Below, piece by piece: positions 43,941 through 52,867 of a stretch of 64,000 nt of DNA. The stretch covers positions 62,001 to 126,000 of the forward strand of contig DASZLU010000026.1 of assembly GCA_035552195.1 (NCBI GenBank), given 5' to 3'. The translations under genes were made by a program, and so were the position numbers. The notes under the pieces are model-generated. The model ran no database searches. It worked only from the letters and a program-made list of their open reading frames with translations, and was not told the origin of the DNA. The first letter of the stretch is position 1; each line of letters begins with the position of its first letter. Origin of the DNA: CAIKMD01 sp035552195. GTDB lineage: Bacteria > Pseudomonadota > Alphaproteobacteria > ATCC43930 > CGMCC-115725.

Positions 43941-46643
43941 ATGACCGATATCAGCCGCGTCGCGCTATTCGGCAAGCTCAACAGTCTTTGCTACCGCTCT
44001 ATCGAAGCCGCCACCGTATTTTGCAAGCTGCGCGGCAATCCCTATGTCGAGCTTATTCACTGGTTTCACCAGATACTGCAGCTCGAGGACTCCGACCTTC
44101 ACCGCATCGTAAAGCATTTCGAGCTCAACCCCTCGGCTCTGGCCAAGGAGATGACGGCGGCGCTCGATCGCCTGCCGCGGGGAGCCACCGCGATCTCCGA
44201 TCTATCGGCCCATGTCGAGGAGGCGGTCGAGCGCGGCTGGGTGTTCGGCACCCTGATGTTCGGCGAAAGCCAAGTCCGCAGCGGCCATATTGTGCTTGGC
44301 TGCCTCAAGACCACCGGTCTCAAAAACGCACTCCTTGCGATGTCGAAGGAGTTCGCGAAGCTCAAGCCGGAGATGTTGGCGGATAATTTCGTCGCGATCG
44401 TCGGCGGCTCGCCGGAGGAGAAGCTCGGCGCGCACGACAACTCCAATATCGGCGGCGGTGCGGAGCCCGGTGAGGCTGCGGGAGCGATCGCACCGGCGCA
44501 AATGGGCAAGCAGGAGGCACTGAAGCGCTTTACCGTCGATTTGACCGAAAAGGCGCGCAAGCGCGAGATCGATCCGATCGTCGGGCGCGATGAAGAAATC
44601 CGCCAAGTCGTCGATATCCTGATGCGGCGGCGCCAGAACAACCCGATCCTCACCGGCGAAGCGGGCGTCGGCAAGACCGCCGTGGTCGAAGGCTTCGCGC
44701 TGCGCATCGCCGCGGGCGATGTGCCGCCGCCGATGCAGGATCTGCAGCTCCTCGTTCTCGATGTCGGCCTGTTGCAGGCAGGTGCCAGCATGAAAGGCGA
44801 ATTCGAGCAGCGGCTGAGATCGGTCATCGACGAGGTGCAGGCGTCGCCGAAGCCGATCATTCTCTTCATCGATGAAGCGCACACGCTGGTTGGTGCCGGC
44901 GGCGCTGCCGGCACCGGCGACGCGGCCAATCTTCTGAAGCCGGCGCTTGCCCGCGGTACTTTGCGCACCATCGCCGCGACCACGTGGGCCGAGTACAAGA
45001 AGTACATCGAAAAAGACCCCGCGCTCACCCGGCGCTTCCAGGTCGTTCAGGTCGACGAGCCGAGCGAACCCAAGGCAATCCTCATGATGCGAGGCGTTGC
45101 CTCGACGCTCGAGAAACATCATCGCGTTCAGATTCTCGACGAGGCGCTCGAATCCGCGGTGCGGCTGTCGCGGCGATATATCCCGGCGCGGCAATTGCCC
45201 GACAAGTCCGTGAGCCTTCTCGACACGGCCTGCGCACGCGTCGCGATCAGCCAATACGCCGTGCCGTCCGAGGTCGACGATAGTCGGCGCCGCATCGAGG
45301 CGCTCGAGACCGAGCTGCAGATCATCGCGCGCGAGAAGGCGATCGGCATTGAGACCGATATCCGCGAGAAGGATGCGCGCGAGAAACTCGAGCAAGAGAA
45401 AACCCGCCTCGAAGGCCTCGACGCGCGCTGGAAATCGGAAAAAGACCTGGTCGACCGTCTGTTGAAGCTTCGCGCCGAATTGCGTGGCGAGGGCGGCACG
45501 GTCGAGAAGCCTCAGGCTGCCGCTGCGGCGCCCGACCGGGCGAAGCTTCTCGGCGACCTCCGAGACCTGCAGGCGCAACTCGCGGCGCTCCAGGGCGATG
45601 CGCCTCTCATTCTACCGACGGTCGATCAGCAGGCCGTCGCGACCGTCGTGCAGGATTGGACCGGCATCCCGGTCGGGCGGATGGTAAAGGACGAAATCCA
45701 GACCGTCCTCAATCTTAGCGACACGTTGGGCCATCGCGTGGTCGGCCAAGATCACGCGATGAAGATGATCGCCAAACGCATCGAGACGTCGCGTGCCGGG
45801 CTCGACAATCCGTCGAAGCCGATCGGCGTGTTCTTGCTGTGCGGCCCCTCCGGCGTCGGCAAAACCGAGACGGCACTCGGCCTCGCCGAGGCGCTCTATG
45901 GCGGCGAGACCAATGTCATCACCATCAACATGAGCGAGTTTCAGGAAGCTCATACGGTCTCGACCCTGAAAGGTGCACCGCCCGGCTATGTCGGCTATGG
46001 CGAAGGAGGCATCCTGACCGAGGCGGTGCGGCGCAAGCCTTACAGCGTCGTGCTTCTTGACGAGGTCGAGAAAGCGCATTCGGACGTCCATGAGATATTC
46101 TTCCAAGTGTTCGACAAGGGCATGATGGAAGACGGCGAAGGGCGGCTGATCGATTTCAAAAACACGCTGATCCTGCTGACCTCCAACGTCGGTAGCGATC
46201 TGATCATGAACCTCTGCAAGGATCCGGATCTGCTGCCCGATCCCGAGGGCCTCGCCAAAGCTCTGCGTCCGCCGCTGCTCAAGGTGTTTCCGGCGGCTCT
46301 GCTCGGGCGGCTGATTGTGATTCCCTATTACCCGCTGAGCCAGACGATGATCGAGAACATCGTCCGCCTGCAGCTGAGCCGCATCCAGAAGCGGATCGAG
46401 GAGACGCGCAAGATCGCTTTTACCTACGACCAGTCGGTGGTCTCGCTCGTGTCGGCCCGCTGTACCGAGCTTGAAAGCGGCGGCAGAATGATCGATGCGA
46501 TCCTGACCAACACGATGCTGCCGGCGATCAGCCATGAGTTGCTCAATCGCATGCTGGAGGGGCGGCAGGTGAGTGGCCTCCATGTCAGCGCCGTCAACGA
46601 CGAGTTTCGCTATGAGTTTACCGAGGCTGCCGCTGCGCAATAG
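43941..46643 (+). CDS. tssH: T6SS AAA+ ATPase TssH (ClpV)
   Basis: ClpV disassembles contracted sheath so its subunits can be reused. The 900-residue product has an N-terminal double Clp-N domain (residues 1-160). The first AAA+ module has Walker A GEAGVGKT near residue 239 and Walker B ILFIDEAHTLVG near 307. A ClpB-type middle coiled coil follows at about 430-530. The second AAA+ module has Walker A GPSGVGKT near residue 635 and VVLLDEVEKAHSDVHE as Walker B. LGKLNSLCYRSIEAA-like start and the short N-domain separate it from the chaperone ClpB. All catalytic motifs are intact. It lies between tssG and the second sheath-type gene. Confidence 0.95.
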   Translation: MTDISRVALFGKLNSLCYRSIEAATVFCKLRGNPYVELIHWFHQILQLEDSDLHRIVKHFELNPSALAKEMTAALDRLPRGATAISDLSAHVEEAVERGWVFGTLMFGESQVRSGHIVLGCLKTTGLKNALLAMSKEFAKLKPEMLADNFVAIVGGSPEEKLGAHDNSNIGGGAEPGEAAGAIAPAQMGKQEALKRFTVDLTEKARKREIDPIVGRDEEIRQVVDILMRRRQNNPILTGEAGVGKTAVVEGFALRIAAGDVPPPMQDLQLLVLDVGLLQAGASMKGEFEQRLRSVIDEVQASPKPIILFIDEAHTLVGAGGAAGTGDAANLLKPALARGTLRTIAATTWAEYKKYIEKDPALTRRFQVVQVDEPSEPKAILMMRGVASTLEKHHRVQILDEALESAVRLSRRYIPARQLPDKSVSLLDTACARVAISQYAVPSEVDDSRRRIEALETELQIIAREKAIGIETDIREKDAREKLEQEKTRLEGLDARWKSEKDLVDRLLKLRAELRGEGGTVEKPQAAAAAPDRAKLLGDLRDLQAQLAALQGDAPLILPTVDQQAVATVVQDWTGIPVGRMVKDEIQTVLNLSDTLGHRVVGQDHAMKMIAKRIETSRAGLDNPSKPIGVFLLCGPSGVGKTETALGLAEALYGGETNVITINMSEFQEAHTVSTLKGAPPGYVGYGEGGILTEAVRRKPYSVVLLDEVEKAHSDVHEIFFQVFDKGMMEDGEGRLIDFKNTLILLTSNVGSDLIMNLCKDPDLLPDPEGLAKALRPPLLKVFPAALLGRLIVIPYYPLSQTMIENIVRLQLSRIQKRIEETRKIAFTYDQSVVSLVSARCTELESGGRMIDAILTNTMLPAISHELLNRMLEGRQVSGLHVSAVNDEFRYEFTEAAAAQ

Positions 46644-46679
46644 CGGGACGCGAGCGCTTCGGGGAATAGGAGAGGGGAG

Positions 46680-48491
46680 ATGGAACTTAATTTCGGCATG
46701 GTGAGCGAGAGCGGCCTCGCGCGGAAGGTTCCGACGGGCGCGCCGTTCCGGCTGGCGGTGCTCGGCGATTTCGCGGCTGCCGCTAACCGCGGACGTCTCG
46801 AGACGGGTGACGAGCTCGCGCGCCACAAACCTCTGCGCATCGACGTGGACAATATCGATCAAGTGATCGAGCGGCTGAAGATCACGCTCTCGCTGCCGCT
46901 GGCTGAAGGCGCCGTCGAGTTCCCGATCACCTGCATGGACGATTTCCACCCCGATCAGATTTACGAGAAGGTCGAACTGTTCTCGTCGATGGCCGATATG
47001 CGCCGTAAGCTGACCAGCAAGTCGGCTTTCGCCGCGGCTCAAAAAGAGCTCGTCGCCTGGCGGGACGCGCCCGAGCCGCTGCAGCAGCCTCTCGTGCCGC
47101 GTCGGCCCCGCGGTGCAACGGTGCCGCTCGGCGGCAAGCTGAGTGATTTCGCGGCCCTTATCGGCCAGCCGTCGGCGCCGGAAAGCGCTGCCGATATAGC
47201 CGTCGAGGATCTCGTTAAATCGGTCGTGCGTCCCTACATCGTGAAAGGCAAGGATCCACAGCAGGCCGCGCTACTCGCTTCGCTCGACAACTCGCTTGCC
47301 GTGACGATGCGCAAGGTGCTGCACCATCCTGATTTCCAGATTCTCGAATCGCTGTGGCGCTCCGTCGACATGCTGACGCGTCGTATCGAAACGTCGACGC
47401 AGATGCAGATCGTACTCTACGACGTCTCCGCCGAGGAATTTGCCGCCGATCTCGCGGCGAGCGATGATCTCGAAGAAACCGGGCTCTTCAAGCTGCTCGT
47501 CGAACAGCCCGCGCTCGATGCGAATCAAGGCGGGCTCTCGGCGATCATCGGGGCCTATGTCTTCGACCAGACCCCGCCGCAAGCCGAACTCCTGGGGCGC
47601 ATGGCAAAGCTCGCCGCGCGCGCCAACGCTCCCTTTATCTCCTCGATCGCCCCCGACTTCCTCGACACGAAGCCCGAAGACGTGCATCCCTTGATCCAAG
47701 AAGCGTGGGATGAGTTGCGCTCGATCGACGAGGCGGGCCATCTGTCCCTGGTGACGCCGCGCTGTTTGTTGCGGCAACCCTATGGGCAGCGCACCGACCC
47801 GATCACAGCCTTTGACGATTTCGAAGAGTTTACGCCGCAGACGGGCCTGAAAGGGATGTTGTGGGGCAACCCCGCCTTCCACGCCGGACTCTTGCTCGCG
47901 CAGACCTACCTGAAGCAGGGTGCGAAGACCAATCTCGGCTCGATCATGACCGTCGACGACGTGCCCTACTATTTTTACGTCGATAACGAAGGCGATCAGA
48001 CCGCTTTACCTTGTACCGAGCGGCTGATTAACGAGCGCGTCGCCGGCCGCATCAGCGCCGAGCATTTCGCCGCGCTGCTCTCCCTCAAAGGCCGGCCCGA
48101 GGTGCGCTTGGGCAGCTTTACCGCGCTTTCCGGCGGACCCCTGGCAGGGCGGTGGCCGCTGCCCGCCGGCGCCAGCGCAGCGCTTCCCAAGGAAGAGGCG
48201 GAGGAGGAGGCCGAAGCCGAAGCGTCTACCGAGAAACCCAAGAAGAAAAAGAAAAAGGCGAAAGCCGATGCCGCGATACCGGCCGAGCCGGCCGCGGACG
48301 CGTCAGGAACGGCGGAAGCCGCACCGGACGGCGGAGGGGATGCGGCGGCGGCTGAGAGCAATGCCGAACTCGATAGCTTGCTGGCGAGTCTCCAAAGCGA
48401 CTCTGATAGCAAAGCGGCACCGGCCGAAGGCGAAGCGGCTGCGGACGCCGATATCGATCCCGAACTCGCGGCGCTCTTGAAAGGCCTTTGA
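46680..48491 (+). CDS. second T6SS sheath-type protein, TssB-like and TssC-like regions in one chain (ImpD/TssC40 position)
   Basis: The 603-residue protein opens with a TssB-like segment: PFRLAVLGDFAAAANRGRLE, HKPLRIDVDNIDQVIERLK, then FPITCMDDFHPDQIYEKVEL, which parallels the VipA order (LP.V.GV, IDVDNFD, F.SMDDF.P). From about residue 170 it continues as TssC: RKVLHHPDFQILESLWRSVD, GLSAIIGAYVFDQTPPQAEL, TPRCLLRQPYGQRTDPITAF and TERLINERVAGRISAEHFAA. The C-terminal 100 residues are low-complexity (EEAEEEAEAEA, KPKKKKKKAKA, then Ala/Asp/Glu). In rhizobial imp loci a TssC paralogue (ImpD; TssC40 in Agrobacterium) occupies a similar place. The chain could join or cap the main sheath; its role is inferred. 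Confidence 0.82.
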   Translation: MELNFGMVSESGLARKVPTGAPFRLAVLGDFAAAANRGRLETGDELARHKPLRIDVDNIDQVIERLKITLSLPLAEGAVEFPITCMDDFHPDQIYEKVELFSSMADMRRKLTSKSAFAAAQKELVAWRDAPEPLQQPLVPRRPRGATVPLGGKLSDFAALIGQPSAPESAADIAVEDLVKSVVRPYIVKGKDPQQAALLASLDNSLAVTMRKVLHHPDFQILESLWRSVDMLTRRIETSTQMQIVLYDVSAEEFAADLAASDDLEETGLFKLLVEQPALDANQGGLSAIIGAYVFDQTPPQAELLGRMAKLAARANAPFISSIAPDFLDTKPEDVHPLIQEAWDELRSIDEAGHLSLVTPRCLLRQPYGQRTDPITAFDDFEEFTPQTGLKGMLWGNPAFHAGLLLAQTYLKQGAKTNLGSIMTVDDVPYYFYVDNEGDQTALPCTERLINERVAGRISAEHFAALLSLKGRPEVRLGSFTALSGGPLAGRWPLPAGASAALPKEEAEEEAEAEASTEKPKKKKKKAKADAAIPAEPAADASGTAEAAPDGGGDAAAAESNAELDSLLASLQSDSDSKAAPAEGEAAADADIDPELAALLKGL

Positions 48492-48555
48492 CCCGTCGAC
48501 GCCGACCGGACCGTCGTATAAATATCGAGCGAAGATCGAAGGAGCAGCATCACCC

Positions 48556-48843
48556 ATGGGCCTCCCCGCCGCGCGCGTTACCGACATGCATGTCTGCCCG
48601 ATGGTCAACGGTGTCGTGCCCCATGTCGGCGGCCCCTTGCTGCCAAGCGGCTGCATCGCGCTGATCGGGGGGCTGCCTGCCGCCCGTATCGGCGACATGG
48701 CGGTCTGCGTGGGCCCGCCCGACGTGATCGTGCTTGGCTCCGTGATCACGCTGATCGGCGGGATGCCGGCGGCGCGCATGGGCGACATGACGGCCCATGG
48801 CGGGGCGATCGTGATGGGCAGCTTTTCGGTGCTGATCTCTTAA
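48556..48843 (+). CDS. PAAR-domain spike-tip protein
   Basis: PAAR proteins sharpen the VgrG spike and often carry effectors. The 95-residue product is a bare PAAR domain: GLPAARVTDMHVCPMVNG, then VGGPLLPSGCIALIGGLPAA, RIGDMAVCVGPPDVIVLGSV and GGMPAARMGDMTAHGGAIVM. Three GxPAARxxDM-type repeats and His/Cys ligands for the Zn site (MHVC, AHGG, with CVGPPD) are visible. No extension is fused. It lies 64 bp after the fused sheath gene and is convergent with vgrG, with 44 bp between their stops. Confidence 0.92.
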   Translation: MGLPAARVTDMHVCPMVNGVVPHVGGPLLPSGCIALIGGLPAARIGDMAVCVGPPDVIVLGSVITLIGGMPAARMGDMTAHGGAIVMGSFSVLIS

Positions 48844-48872
48844 CCGCCGCCGGACAACGATCCAAAAACCGG

Positions 48873-48886
48873 CGCTGCGCGCAGCG
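48873..48886 (-). terminator. possible hairpin terminator for vgrG
   Basis: A 14-bp perfect palindrome CGCTGCGCGCAGCG can fold into a 5-bp stem with a CGCG loop and lies 2 bases past the vgrG stop. On the minus strand it is followed after 4 bases by five T residues. The stem is short, so this is tentative. Confidence 0.35.
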
Positions 48887-48887
48887 A

Positions 48888-50816
48888 TTAGCCGAACATC
48901 ATAATGCTGCCGGCGACCGTCAGCATGCCGCTTGCGGTGACATCCGTCATCAGCCCCGAGACCGTCGTCAACGCATTCCCCTGGACCGTGACCGTCGTGC
49001 CAGAGACGGTGGTCGACGCGAGACCTTGGACTGTCACCATGGTGCCGTTGATGGTGATGCCGGTCATATCAATGGTAATGCTGTTGTTCGCGACCTTGAG
49101 CGTAATCGACATCATCGATTCGATGGTGATGGCTTGCGTCGCGGTAATCGATGCCGAGCCGGTATTCACCTTCATATCGTAATTGCCGGTTTTGACCGTG
49201 AGCGAGGTGTCGCCCATGATATTGGTCGTGAGCTTGCCCTCGGTGACCTCGTGGGTCTCGTCGCCCATTTTGACCTTGAGAGAGCGGTTGCCCTTTTCGA
49301 CCTCGATATTCTGATCCTTCTGGGCGTGGACGAAGAATTCCTCGCTCCCAGCCTTGTCTTCGAAGCGGATCTCGTTCGAGCCGTTGCCGCCCTTGCTCGA
49401 ATTGCTCTTGATCGTCGACTGCGTCGCGTTGTCGGGAAGCGAGTAGGGCGGCATCGAGGAAGCGTTGTAGACCGAACCGGTTATGATCGGCTGATCCGGG
49501 TCGCCTTCGAGAAAGTGGACGACCACCTCTTGGCCGATGCGAGGAACGAACATCCCGCCCCAGTTCTTTCCAGCCCACGATTGCGCGCATCGCACCCAGC
49601 ACGAGCTTTTCTCGTCGTTCTGTCCGTCGCGGTCCCAGTGGAATTGGACTTTCACCCGGCCGTATTTATCGGTCCAGATCTCTTCGCCGCTCTTGCCGAC
49701 AACCAGCGCGGTCTGAGGCCCGCGAATGAAAGGCTTGGGCGTGGTTTGCGACGAGCGGAACGCGCGCGACGTGCCAAGGCAGAGAAATTCGGTTTGAAAG
49801 CTCATCTGACTGCCCGCCGTGGCGGCCACCTGGACGGTGGTCTTGCACTCGAGCACGAGATATTCGCGATTATGTCCCTTGCGCTGGCTGTCGGTGAGGG
49901 TGACGAGACAGCCCGTCGCAATCCATCGCGTCTGACTCTTCGCCGCACCATGCTCGAATTGCGCCGCATGCTCTTCCATCCGAATATTGGCGTAGGTCGT
50001 GCCGTCGCTCGCTTCGGTGTACTTGCCGGGATAATCGTAAAGTTCGAAGCTATCTTCCTTGTGACCTTGTGTAATCGATTTCGATTTCTTCAGATCGGCA
50101 TTGGGCTTCTCGAGGTCGTAGTCGGTATGGGTATACTGGCCGGATTGAAGCTGTTGTCCGAGAGACCATTCCCAAATGGCGCCGGTATCGGGATCGTCAG
50201 GACCCCGTCCGATCTTGATATCACCGTATTTGTCCGCGAACTTGCCATGCGCCGTCGCGCTGTCGCACAACACGAGCTTGTGAACACCATTGGTGTGTTT
50301 GAAGAAATAGTAGATGCCCTCTTGCTCCATGAGCCGGCTCACGAACGCAAGATCGGTTTCCCGGTACTGCACGCAATAATCGAGCGTGCGGTAGTCGCTG
50401 CGCTGCAGCTTGTCCTCAAAATCGTCAAAGCCGGCCGCGCGGAAGATGTCTTTGATGATCTCCGGAACCTTCTTGCCTTGAAAGATCTTGCACTGCGCGC
50501 GGCGGCTTAAGAGCCATAGCCAAGGGCGCAATGTCACGCGGTAAGTCGCGCGGTTATTCGTCAAACCGCAATAAGTGAAGCCCGTCACGATACCGTCAAA
50601 ATAGCGGTGCTCGTCTTGCCCGATATCGAGCTCGATCGAGAGATGATCACCGAGAATGTCTTTGAAGTTGATGTCGAAATCGTCGCTGTCGACCGTCAGG
50701 TCGATCGCGAAAGGCCGGCCGACCGTTTCGGTCAGGTGCATCTCATGCATGTAGAATTTATTCTCTCCCAACGAACTCTTGACCCGAATCAGTCTTTGGG
50801 GATCGGCCATGGTCAT
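48888..50816 (-). CDS. vgrG: T6SS spike protein VgrG (TssI), no C-terminal extension
   Basis: VgrG trimers form the spike above the Hcp tube. The 642-residue product has a gp27-like N-terminal part (LIRVKSSLGENKFYMHEMHL, FDGIVTGFTYCGLTNNRATY, YCVQYRETDLAFVSRLMEQE with GIYYFF). The gp5-like OB core is LVVGKSGEEIWTDKYGRVKV, QFHWDRDGQNDEKSSCWVRC and GWGGMFVPRIGQEVVVHFLE-type sequence. It continues with DPDQPIITGSVYNASSMPPY. The C-terminus is a beta-helical repeat (ITINGTMVTVQG, TTVSGTTVTVQG) that ends without any toxin domain. It is on the strand opposite to all tss genes. The start at 50816 is preferred; a Met at 50810 is equally possible. Confidence 0.94.
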   Translation of the reverse strand: MTMADPQRLIRVKSSLGENKFYMHEMHLTETVGRPFAIDLTVDSDDFDINFKDILGDHLSIELDIGQDEHRYFDGIVTGFTYCGLTNNRATYRVTLRPWLWLLSRRAQCKIFQGKKVPEIIKDIFRAAGFDDFEDKLQRSDYRTLDYCVQYRETDLAFVSRLMEQEGIYYFFKHTNGVHKLVLCDSATAHGKFADKYGDIKIGRGPDDPDTGAIWEWSLGQQLQSGQYTHTDYDLEKPNADLKKSKSITQGHKEDSFELYDYPGKYTEASDGTTYANIRMEEHAAQFEHGAAKSQTRWIATGCLVTLTDSQRKGHNREYLVLECKTTVQVAATAGSQMSFQTEFLCLGTSRAFRSSQTTPKPFIRGPQTALVVGKSGEEIWTDKYGRVKVQFHWDRDGQNDEKSSCWVRCAQSWAGKNWGGMFVPRIGQEVVVHFLEGDPDQPIITGSVYNASSMPPYSLPDNATQSTIKSNSSKGGNGSNEIRFEDKAGSEEFFVHAQKDQNIEVEKGNRSLKVKMGDETHEVTEGKLTTNIMGDTSLTVKTGNYDMKVNTGSASITATQAITIESMMSITLKVANNSITIDMTGITINGTMVTVQGLASTTVSGTTVTVQGNALTTVSGLMTDVTASGMLTVAGSIMMFG

Positions 50817-51052
50817 ACCTGCCTAGCGTCGTGCGGTTGTCTTTCATCTGCGGGGAAACCCAGATGTAAGGGCGATCTTGCCACAGATGTGTCGCTGAAG
50901 AAATCGGTGACTGCGCGGCGCGTGGATAGTTATCGACGCGATCAAACGCAGACTTTATACTTGCGCGGCTAAACTCTCTGGTGAGCGAATCGGCTTTGGC
51001 CCCCGGCGGCGTATGTTGCCGCGGCCAACCGGAAATGTGCTTGGAGGTTGTC

Positions 51053-51634
51053 GTGGAATTGCATGAGACGAGAGAGCACGTCGAGCAAGCCGAGCACGCG
51101 TCGCATCAAGAGAGGAAGCGCGCCGCGCTTCTCATCATCATTCTGGCGGTCGTCTTGGCGGTCATCGAGATGGCGGGCAAAGAAGCGCAATTCGCGTCGA
51201 TCGCCCACAATATTCTCGCGTCCGATACATACGCATTCTACCAAGCAAAGACGATTCGCTCGACGTTCCTGCGCACGACGATCGACAGTGTCGAAGCGCT
51301 GTCAAACGAAGGGCCGCGCAACGAGCGGGTGGAGAAAGCCGCCGCCGCCTGGAAAAGTACCGCTGACCGTCTTGATTCGGAGCCGTCGACCGGAGAGGGA
51401 CGGAAAGAGTTGCTCGAGCGCGCCCGCGTCTTAGAGGATCAGCGGGATGTCGAGGAACACGCCTATCACCATTTTGAATTTGCCGCAGCCGGACTTCAGC
51501 TCGCGATCGTTGTCGCATCGGCCGCTGTCATCACGGAACTGGCGCTGCTCGAACTCGTCTCCGCGGCGATCGGGGTCGTCGCGGTTGCGCTTGGTATGTT
51601 CGGCTGGCTGGCGCCGTCGCTCCTCCATCTCTAG
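51053..51634 (+). CDS. DUF4337-type membrane protein
   Basis: DUF4337 proteins are small membrane proteins of unknown function. The 193-residue product, starting at the GTG at 51053 after a GGAGG site, has a helical N-terminus rich in Glu and His (LHETREHVEQAEHASHQERK). A first helix follows (AALLIIILAVVLAVIEMAGK), then a KEAQFASIAHNILASDTYAF stretch, a long soluble coil with many Glu, and two C-terminal helices (LQLAIVVASAAVITELALLE, AAIGVVAVALGMFGWLAP). An ORF from 50981 is possible but has no ribosome site. It is divergent from vgrG across 236 bp; there is no sign of a T6SS role beyond position. Confidence 0.7.
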   Translation: MELHETREHVEQAEHASHQERKRAALLIIILAVVLAVIEMAGKEAQFASIAHNILASDTYAFYQAKTIRSTFLRTTIDSVEALSNEGPRNERVEKAAAAWKSTADRLDSEPSTGEGRKELLERARVLEDQRDVEEHAYHHFEFAAAGLQLAIVVASAAVITELALLELVSAAIGVVAVALGMFGWLAPSLLHL

Positions 51635-51745
51635 CCGGTTTCAACCGCGCGCAAAGCGGTGCTGTTTGGATGCTCGGATCGCGTCTGCTTGTGGCGGACG
51701 CGACCCAACGGGTCTTAATTTCGAGGTGGGTTATTCGCCTAGAAT

Positions 51746-52867
51746 CTAAGGCTTTTTCAGCATGTCTTTGAGGTGTTTATCAATTTGCTGGAAGCTCACG
51801 GCGTAGGTCTTAACCACCGGCACCTGCACCCCGAACGGGTTGGCCTCGATGTGCTTCAGCATTGGGTTCGAAGCAAGGAAGTGAATATTCTTCGTGTGTA
51901 GGGCCTGGCATTTCTCGAGATGGGCGCGGCGCGTTGCTTCGTCCTTCGCCGCATGCGCCTTTTCCATCTCTTCGGCGATGCTGTGGTCGAAGCCATCGAT
52001 CGCCTTGTCGATCTGCCCCAGCCCCTTGTCGATCTCGGCGATGAGTTCGGGAGCTTCTGAGGCATAGGTCTGCCGGATGGCGGATTTGAGACTGTCGAAT
52101 TGCTTGGTGACCGCTGCATGGGTGCCGCGATAGAGCTGAGGGAGTTTCTGCAGGGTCGCTAGTTTCTCCGGCGTCAGCGGCGCACCGCCCTTGGCAGCGA
52201 TCGGAGCTTTTTCGTCGTCTTCCGCTTTCTCGTCTTCGTCCTCGTCCTCGTCGTCCTCTTCGTCGTCCTCGTCCTCGTCCTCTTCGTCGTCCTCGTCTTC
52301 GTCCTTGGTATCATCGTCATCCGACGCTTCGGTGTCGCGCTCGTCTTCGTCTTCGTCTTGGTCTTCGTCCTCTTCGACATCACCGGCGCGTGCATTCTGG
52401 AGCTCGTCGTCATCCGAGGCCTCCGGAGCCTCGACGGCGAGATCCTCTTCGCTGATATCGGCCACGTCTTCGTCTTCTTTGACCTTGGCCATCTGCGCTT
52501 TGTATTGGACGAGCTGCATCACTTTGAGCGCTTCGTTCATGATGCGATCGGCATTGCCGAGGCGCTTGATCAGCTTCAGGGAGACGATGTATTTGCTCCC
52601 GACTTTCTCCACCGTGGCCGTGCCACTGCAGAGCTGCTTCATCTTCGGGTTGGCTTTCTGAATGTCGTTGAGCAGCGCTTGGGCACGCTTGCGCGGATCG
52701 ACCAGCAGCTTGTGCTCCTCCTTTTTCTGGCCGCGCGCCAATGCGAAGGCGACCGGAATTCCCTTGCCGTCTCGTCCCTTGGTCGAGACCGCTTTGCGGA
52801 AAGCCGTCTTGATGATGGCGATGTTCTTCGCCAGATCCTGTTTAGCTTTTGGGTCGACTGTCGCCAT
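51746..52867 (-). CDS. 373-residue protein with hyper-acidic Asp/Glu central region, function unknown
   Basis: From the ATG at 52867 (GGAGG six bases upstream) the protein has a folded-looking N-terminal domain (residues 1-125: KGIPVAFALARGQKKEEHKL, CSGTATVEKVGSKYIVSLKL). An acidic linker follows, and at residues 164-219 there is a block that is almost all Asp and Glu, with repeated EDED and DDEED units. The C-terminal 150 residues are helical (LPQLYRGTHAAVTKQFDSLK, IAEIDKGLGQ-like and SFQQIDKHLKDMLKKP). No signal peptide or membrane segment. It is inside the T6SS locus between vgrG and tssK but on the minus strand. No family is recognised; an effector, immunity or chaperone role is possible only by position. 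Confidence 0.7.
   Translation of the reverse strand: MATVDPKAKQDLAKNIAIIKTAFRKAVSTKGRDGKGIPVAFALARGQKKEEHKLLVDPRKRAQALLNDIQKANPKMKQLCSGTATVEKVGSKYIVSLKLIKRLGNADRIMNEALKVMQLVQYKAQMAKVKEDEDVADISEEDLAVEAPEASDDDELQNARAGDVEEDEDQDEDEDERDTEASDDDDTKDEDEDDEEDEDEDDEEDDEDEDEDEKAEDDEKAPIAAKGGAPLTPEKLATLQKLPQLYRGTHAAVTKQFDSLKSAIRQTYASEAPELIAEIDKGLGQIDKAIDGFDHSIAEEMEKAHAAKDEATRRAHLEKCQALHTKNIHFLASNPMLKHIEANPFGVQVPVVKTYAVSFQQIDKHLKDMLKKP
52211..52378. repeat. degenerate GTC/CTC/TCG-type trinucleotide repeat encoding an Asp/Glu tract
   Basis: On the plus strand the stretch is built from units such as TCCTCG, TCGTCC and TCTTCG repeated with small changes, which read on the minus strand as runs of GAC/GAG/GAT/GAA codons (Asp and Glu). 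Codons are mixed, which suggests selection for acidity and not a recent slippage burst. Length of such tracts often differs between strains. Confidence 0.8.

Noticed and set aside
52191..52661. Plus-strand frame encoding a long poly-serine protein.
   Set aside because: It is the antisense reading of the Asp/Glu codons of the acidic protein gene, and it has no ribosome site.
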